A stretch of DNA of 64,000 nt from Xiphydria camelus (Eukaryota; Arthropoda; Insecta; Hymenoptera; Xiphydriidae): the NCBI GenBank assembly GCA_963678675.1, contig OY783198.1:19516684-19580683 (forward strand). The letters are read 5' to 3'. Below, piece after piece: positions 58,206 through 64,000 of this stretch. Made by a program: the position numbers and the translations under genes. The notes beneath the pieces were generated by a model that made no database searches, was not told the DNA's origin, and worked only from the letters and a program-made list of their open reading frames with translations. Every line of letters starts with the position of its first letter. Position 1 is the stretch's first letter.

Positions 58206-58705
58206 CACTGAGAAAAATGACTGGTCGATTTAACCGAAATCCTGGAGACTGTAACCAAACCGTTTGGTAAAATATGAATTGGTTAGATGGACTGACAATT
58301 TTCTAGGTAGAATAAGTATAGATACTGAGAAGGATAATTAGGTTAAAATGATAAAACGCATCTAGGATAACGTATTTAGTTATTCTAACCAAAGTATACT
58401 GGTCAGTTGAACCAAATATCAAGTTATTTTAATCGAATGTTTAATTATTCCAACCACACGTTTAGTTACTCTAATAAAAAATTGGTCAGTCAAACCAAAC
58501 AGATGGAGCTCCATATCTCACTAAATGATTTGGTCACCACTTCCAGGATTTTGATTAAATTGACCAAGTTATTTTTCTCAGTGTAGAGACATGTAATTGG
58601 AATAACTAAATATTTGGTTCAACATACCAGTATTTTAGTTAGCATAACTAAGCTCGTTTAATCAAAAATGCGTTTTGTCATTTCAACCAAGTTTTTTTTT
58701 CAGTG
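58206..58705 (-). mobile_element. Family A MITE, reversed (A11-outer), host of a second A copy
   Basis: The left part CACTGAGAAAAATGACTGG to TAGGTAGAATAAG is reverse-orientation A. It resumes at about 58586 with AATTGGAATAACTAAATATT and ends AAGTTTTTTTTTCAGTG. Confidence 0.78.
58322..58583 (+). mobile_element. Family A MITE (A11-inner), nested in A11-outer
   Basis: TACTGAGAAGGATAATTAGG to CAAGTTATTTTTCTCAGTG, complete and in plus orientation, placed in the middle of a minus-orientation A element. TAGA occurs on both flanks. Confidence 0.82.
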
Positions 58706-58989
58706 CACTGAGGGAAATAATTGCTGCTACCAAAAAAATATTTCCGTCGATGAAAAACATGATTTAACTCTAGGATCAAACTATGATTTTCTTAGAAAAT
58801 GTTTGATACTTAGGGGCTCGAGTGATTGTTTCTTTCGCACGGAAAGAATTTCTTGTTCCAACGAAGATATTCTTGAGTCAAGAATACATATTTCGATCAG
58901 GAAAATCTGTATTTTTAAAAATTCGCAAGATCACATATTCCTGATTCAACACATTATTTTTTTCACACTAGCAATTATTTCTCTCAGTA
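58706..58989. mobile_element. Family Q MITE (Q3)
   Basis: CACTGAGGGAAATAATTGC to AATTATTTCTCTCAGTA. Core GGAAAGAATTTCTTGTTCC and GAGTCAAGAATACATA. Starts at the base after A11-outer ends. Confidence 0.8.
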
Positions 58990-59705
58990 TGCGGAAGGCC
59001 TCTGGAACTTTAGCTCGTAATCGGCACGATCTACGCGCTCTTAGGTGAGCGTGCAATTTGTTACACCGTATAGCATACGGGGAATCCCCCGTCGTCGACG
59101 AAATCGACCAATTGCGACGGCGTGTAAGTGGGAACTGTTGATGTAATGGGCAGGCGCTTTATGGGCGGTTGTATGCGAATCGTTTGGCTGTGAAATCTTT
59201 CTAATATGTATGTTAAATAGATTGGGCTCTCGTTCGGTATAAACATCGGTCTTCATTGAGAGCTCGGGAAGCGGTGTCGGTGCTCATTGACGGCATGGTC
59301 AGTGTCAGCCAATGAACTTCGAGGGCTTATCGAGCGATCGTGAATGAAAGTGATAGTTCTCGCGCTCGTCGTCGACTCCGAAGCAGCTTCCGGAGGAGTT
59401 TTTATACGAGGTTAATTATGCAATTTATTGGGTACACCGAGACGACTCTAATCTTCGGTAACTGTTCGCTTTCGATGGCGTATATAGGTAGCGTATATAG
59501 TATGTGACGTATTTGATCACCTAAAAACATCGTCCAACACCAATCACGCTACCTAATCGAGCGAATGAGAAAATCGCTCGAACCGCACGAATGAATTAAA
59601 TATTTCCCACGTGATTTAATACACCTCGTTTCATCTATTACACGTTATCACACAAACTACTACCTCCTCAACGTCTAACTCGCAAGGGGCGAGGAACGCG
59701 TCTTA
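58990..59705. other. Unique DNA, no gene
   Basis: Two minus frames at 59041-59256 in different phases, no domain. Nothing repeated. Confidence 0.5.
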
Positions 59706-59930
59706 CACTGAGAGGAAAAAAATGATATTATATATCATTCACACAATTAAATCTGCAGCGTTTACGGATGAAGGGGACTAATAAGTTTGATTATAACGAT
59801 TAACGGCTATCTCTCAAGGAAACAGGCTGCAGTCCATTCGAGTGAATTATCAGTCCGAGTAACTAGATCTGCATTCCCCCACCCGTAACCGTCGCGATTT
59901 AGTTAAAACTCCTATACTTTTCTCTCAGCG
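59706..59930. mobile_element. Family C MITE (C5)
   Basis: CACTGAGAGGAAAAAAATG to ACTTTTCTCTCAGCG. Core GGCTGCAGTCCATTCGAG and CATTCCCCCACCCGTAACCG. The TA before it is kept; the one after is lost. Confidence 0.83.
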
Positions 59931-60866
59931 AATAAAAACCCTTTTAAGACGAACGATAGAAGACTCTCGCATCGATCCCCGGCGGAAACGGATGCGTACC
60001 TATCCTTTGCACAGATAGCGAGTCGCGGTGAAACTCGCGGACAGATGGATGCTCTCCTCGGGGAAATTTTTCGCGTCGCAAGCTGCGCTCGTGACGTGTT
60101 TTCACGCACCGCAGGGCATGGAGAATCGAAGATGCGCCGATTCCGGAGGTAGCCGAGGTTCTCTTCCGGCGCGAATAGACTCCGCTTATCGTCCCGGCAG
60201 GAAAGATCGGACGCGCGAGTCAAAATCGAAGGCTTCCATCGGCGTGCGATGCGCAAGCGAACACGCGGCGAGAGGCTTCGGTTCTCTCTGCACGAGGCTC
60301 GCTGTAGCCGGATCGTCAAGTGACGTCAGCTCACCGGAAATGGAATGTAGGTAGCGGTGCTTATTAAGCTTGAGAGAGAGAGAGAAAGAGAGAGAGAGAA
60401 AAGAGACGAAGAGGAGGACGCGCGGTGGAGAAGAAAGAGGAGGAGGAGGACGACGTTCAATTGTTTCCTCCGCACACGCGTGCCGCGTGAGCCCCGCGCA
60501 CACGTACGCGTATCTACGTCGGTCCCGTCGCGCACACGGTAACCGGCGGCGCGTCCACGCCGCGTCTGTACGTCGCTCCTAGTGTGGGCATCGGCTATTA
60601 AATCAATGCGGTGTGGTGTCGGGATCCGTTCACGCCTCGCTAATATGGCCATCCAAGAATGCCGGACCGCGCGGTTATTGCGACTCGGGAAAAACTCGTT
60701 CCGCGATGTCGCCTCGTCGCGTCGGCGCGAAAACGCAACGCGGTTATCGACGGCCCTCGCTGTCGTCCTCCGCCCTTCCAGCCGCGGGTTCTCGTGTTTC
60801 GAGAAACAGGCGCGCGGTGGAGGGTGTTAAGAATGATATCGGAAATTGGACGGCGCTGTATACCTA
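59931..60866. other. CpG-rich unique DNA, no gene
   Basis: (GA)n at 60371-60400. Frames on both strands (59912-60927) overlap and lack domains. Confidence 0.5.
60371..60400. repeat. (GA)n microsatellite, interrupted
   Basis: About 30 bp. Confidence 0.9.
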
Positions 60867-61126
60867 CGCGGAAAAAAAGAATTGGTTGGATCTACTGATG
60901 ATTGCTTGCGGGGTGTCGTATAGGTGATTATTTATTTACATCAATTTGATCTTTTTTTTTTCGTATTAATTTGATATTTCTTCCTGGCAGTTATATACTA
61001 TTTTGGATCATTATAAGGAAGAGACGTCAAATTGACATATTAAAAGATTTCATTGGTATAAATAAATGATTACTCGCGACCCACGAAGTAATTTTCAGTA
61101 GATCCAACTAATTATTTTTCTCTGTG
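60867..61126. mobile_element. Family J MITE (J5)
   Basis: CGCGGAAAAAAAGAATTGG (left tip altered) to CTAATTATTTTTCTCTGTG. Inner arms GATTGCTTGCGGGGTG and GACCCACGAAGTAATTTTC. Confidence 0.78.
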
Positions 61127-61146
61127 CACTTCATTTAACGAGGGAG

Positions 61147-61297
61147 GTCGATTTGATCCAAATAATATTCAATTAAATCAGTAATACTTATAGGTATACG
61201 CGCGTCCAATCGATATTCCTTTTAATCGAATAAATGTGCTCTTAAGACTATTCGAAAACACGTTTAATTAACTCGAATACGTTTTTTTTCTTGGTAT
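61147..61297 (-). mobile_element. Element H, left inverted copy
   Basis: Read on the minus strand it gives GTATTCGAGTTAATTAAACG, TTTTCGAATAGTCTTAAGAG, ATTTATTCGATT and ATTATTTGGATCAAA. These match 61756-61880 in the same order. Confidence 0.7.
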
Positions 61298-61498
61298 AGG
61301 ATGCAATCCTACGTATTCTCGTTTTAATCCGATTATCGCATTAATATGAGAGGACTGCGTCCATAAAATAATCGCAACCGAGTTCGAAATCGGTACTTGT
61401 GAATTCGACAATTCGTTATTGACAATTGGACCGTATCGCGCGAATGAATCACTCGACCGAGCGATGCATTTTATACTGCATTGTATGGGTACTGCGTA

Positions 61499-61746
61499 CA
61501 CCGTGAAAAATAACTCACTAAAAATATATAAATGAATTTAATTAAACGAGTTTAGTTATTGTAATCAAAGTATATCTAGTTATTCTAACTTCATATTTAG
61601 TTATTTGGATTACACGTCTCATTATTCTAACCAGAAAATGGTCAATCTAACTGAACAAATGGAGAGAGAGCATCCATATTTCACCAAACAGTTCGGTTGT
61701 GATCCCCAGTATTTTGATTAAATGGACCAGGTTATTTTGCTCAGTG
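61499..61746 (+). mobile_element. Family A MITE (A12)
   Basis: CACCGTGAAAAATAACTCAC to CAGGTTATTTTGCTCAGTG, with TA on both sides. Contains CCAGAAAATGGTCAATC and CATCCATATTTCACC. Lies between the two H copies. Confidence 0.82.
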
Positions 61747-61976
61747 TATACAAAAAATGTAGTCGAGTTGATTAAACGTGTTTTCGAATAGTCCTGAGAG
61801 CACATTTATTCGATTGGAATTAATATCGATTGAGGTATACGAATACTATTAATCTTTTTAATTGGATATTATTTGGATCAAACTGGTATTTATTCGAATC
61901 GAACAAATCTGGCCTTAAGACTATCAAAAATAAAACCTTTATTTCGATCAAGCCAATTTTTTTTCTCGATGTAAGT
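61747..61976 (+). mobile_element. Element H, right copy
   Basis: Plus-strand copy with GTCGAGTTGATTAAACGTG, TTTTCGAATAGTCCTGAGAG and ATTTATTCGATTGG. It extends further than the left copy and ends CAATTTTTTTTCTCGATG, which resembles the shared MITE terminus. Confidence 0.65.
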
Positions 61977-63934
61977 GTAGGTAGATACCTAAATGCTATA
62001 TATGAAGTTCTAAAAGAAAATCAAAAAATCCTCTGGGCAATTACTTCCCATCGACCCTGACAACTCTCCCTCCCTACTCTCCCCCAGGCCCTCGTTAAAT
62101 ACAAGCGACAAAGTTAAAACGCTTGCCGTTGGTACACCTTGTCCGCGTACAAAGGCCCGGCTACACAATACACAGTTTACCCGTCAAAGATCGAAACCTG
62201 GGAAGAGACAGATAACGCGCGTGTGTGTACGCGCCAAAAGAGGATGCGGGTTCGGTAGGCGATTTCTGGCTAGCCGAATGCGAGAAGGAAGGGAGATCCC
62301 ACGGATACTCGCACACACGGGGAACCCTGATACGTCGCGCCGGTGTACGAATTGTAGGAACGCACACGCGCGCGCGCGCGCCCTACATCCATTTCCGCGC
62401 GTCAACCCCGCGAATCAATTGCGAAATCACAATTCAGAAACGCGTCGACGACGACGTCGTCGTCGTCGCTGAGGTACGTATACGGGGGGATTCCTCGGAA
62501 GCGCGCAGGCGTCGCGACGCCTGTAATAATCATTTCGGTAGGTGTGAACGAAATATCCGCTCGGCCGGCTGGTGGGAGGACGACTGCGGGGGTGAACGCG
62601 AGCGAGAGGAGGACTGCGCATGTCGCGCGAGCGAAGGGGTTGATCGGCGCAAGCGCGGATTCACCTTTACCTACTCGCGATCCCTCCACTCCCCCTTTCG
62701 ACCCGGTTCGCGCAATCCTTTCGCGCGCGCGTCCCTCCCTTTGCGTCCTGCCACCCCCTCCTCTATCTCACCGTCTCTCCCTCCCTCTCCCTCTCTCGCG
62801 CCTTACCCCTTCGCCACGCTCATTGTTCGCGCGTGTCACGCACCGGCAGGGGAAACCATCTGACGATTTCCTGCTGGCACCTGGGGTTCCCTCCTTTTTT
62901 TTTTACTTCCACCTATTCAGTTTTTATCCCCCGGCCCGCCGATTCGCTAACGACCCGGCGACGTGCGAGACGTCGCTCGCACCTGATTCGCGACGATGGT
63001 GGGAGATCGGTGCGCCGTGGAATCGCCGCGATATCGCGTGGACATACAGGGGTACGAGTGACTCGTCTCCGGGCGGGATCGTCATTGATCTTGAACCGCG
63101 ATTATCTCCGTTCTCGTGCGGTTTTCGGCTATGTTGGTGTACAACTTTTTTAAAGGTCCAAGTGTTGGCTTCGAAAAAGTTCTATATAAAAATAGCCAAA
63201 AAGTGAACCGACGAGGAGATAATCGGCTCTTGAGCGAGTCCCCCGCGAACGGAGTTTCGTCGTTCTATTTTACTCGGACAAATGTAAATTCCTCTTCGTC
63301 TCCGCGCTTCCTGGCGAAAATCGGAATAGTTGAGGAACACGCGAGGAAAATCACGCGCCCACGCGGTACGCGCAGCGTCGAACGGGCGGCGCTCGCGCAC
63401 CTGACGCAGCGCCGTCGTGGTTGGCGCGCCTCGTACACGCGTATACGGGAGAGAAGTCAGAGACTCCTGCCGTAAGGCCGCCCTTAAGCGCGCGCGTAAG
63501 AGTCGCGAAATTATTACACGCGGGGGACGTTAGTATCGCTCGTTGGCGCGAGATTATCGTCCCGGTGAGATTATTAATATTTAACGATCGGCGAGTTTCC
63601 GTCTGGGGAAAGCGCGTGGTGCCGAAGATATTTATAAGCATCGTATGACGCGGCCGAGCGCCGATGACGCGGAGCGCGAGGTAATCGTATCCGTTTAATT
63701 GGACGTATGTTTCTTTTACGAGATTGTGGGTGTAGGTATACATTTTTACGTAAATCAATCGGGGTCATCGGAGGAGTAGTAGCAGGAGGCACGGCGCACA
63801 TGCGGTAATGAGCGTAACGAGGTGCGAGAGACCGAAAATTCGGAACAGTGTCGCGAGACGCCAAGTGCAAGCAACGTTGTAGGCTGGGCCACACCTGTGG
63901 ATAACGTTCGTCCCGCGGCGACACCTTCTTGCAT
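61977..63934. other. CpG-rich unique DNA, no gene
   Basis: Includes a GAC/GTC palindromic tract at 62445-62468. Two plus frames of 212 and 220 codons (62225-62863, 62544-63206) overlap in different phases and have no domain. GTGTACAACTTT at 63137 recalls the end of element R. Confidence 0.5.
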
Positions 63935-63935
63935 A

Positions 63936-64000
63936 GACCGAGATAACAGTTTATTAACGGTTAATAAATGTAACTTTAAATACGGCGGAATAAGTATTTC
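63936..64000 (+). mobile_element. Family B MITE (B3), cut by window end
   Basis: GACCGAGATAACAGTTTATTAACGG followed by GTTAATAAATGTAACTTTAAATACGG is colinear with the start of B2. The rest lies beyond the window. Confidence 0.72.

Overview
The window looks like nuclear DNA of an arthropod, most likely a hymenopteran and possibly an ant. This is inferred from composition. The background is very GC- and CpG-rich (runs of cgcgcg everywhere, no CpG depletion), long (GA)n/(CT)n tracts lie beside CG runs, and the background is interrupted by dozens of short AT-rich palindromic elements. There are no bacterial operons, ribosome-binding sites or phage genes. I could not recognise one protein-coding gene. 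The many open frames, up to about 250 codons, come from the scarcity of stop codons in CpG-rich DNA: several frames on both strands are open over the same bases, low-complexity Arg/Ser/Ala-rich peptides dominate, and no domain or motif is visible. The window is best read as an intergenic or very long intronic region.

The real content is a dense, layered population of non-autonomous DNA transposons of the MITE type. By comparing copies within the window I define about two dozen families, labelled A, B, C and so on (labels are mine). Many share the outermost bases CACTGAG, CACGGAG or CACAGAG followed by an A-rich run, although their interiors are unrelated. Several sit between TA dinucleotides (B2, G, O, Z, A12, F). 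Two others are flanked by TTAA, like piggyBac-type insertions (N and T). No transposase-like frame is present, so any mobilising enzyme must be encoded elsewhere.

Layout. 1-9 kb: GC-rich unique DNA with L1/J1/A1, A2, P1, D1/C1, tandem A3-A4 and C2. 9-20 kb: A5, A6, I1/A7, J2, inverted repeat AA, J3, I2 and C with D nested in it. 20-32 kb: mostly unique GC-rich DNA, then P2, the C/E composite, B1, G, A8 and the start of K1. 32-42 kb: rest of K1 (with L2 and N), V, W, Q1, K2 (with M1, L3), M2, K3 (with O), K4 and A9 (with B2). 42-55 kb: C3, A13, K5/I3, A10, J4, P3, a three-unit 150-bp tandem repeat, Q2 (with R), S1, C4 (with F) and S2/T. 55-64 kb: hairpin Z, a tRNA-like Pol III unit, A inserted into A, Q3, C5, J5, inverted H arms around A12, and a B copy cut by the window edge.

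The nesting gives relative ages: K, L and some A, C, D and Q copies are hosts, while B, F, M, N, O, R and T are found only as guests or as free copies. C and D insert into each other, so their activity overlapped in time. Other points of interest are a 371-bp near-complete hairpin (Z), an 800-bp fold-back element (F), a possible tRNA-derived element and a few compact palindromes that could be transcription-factor sites.
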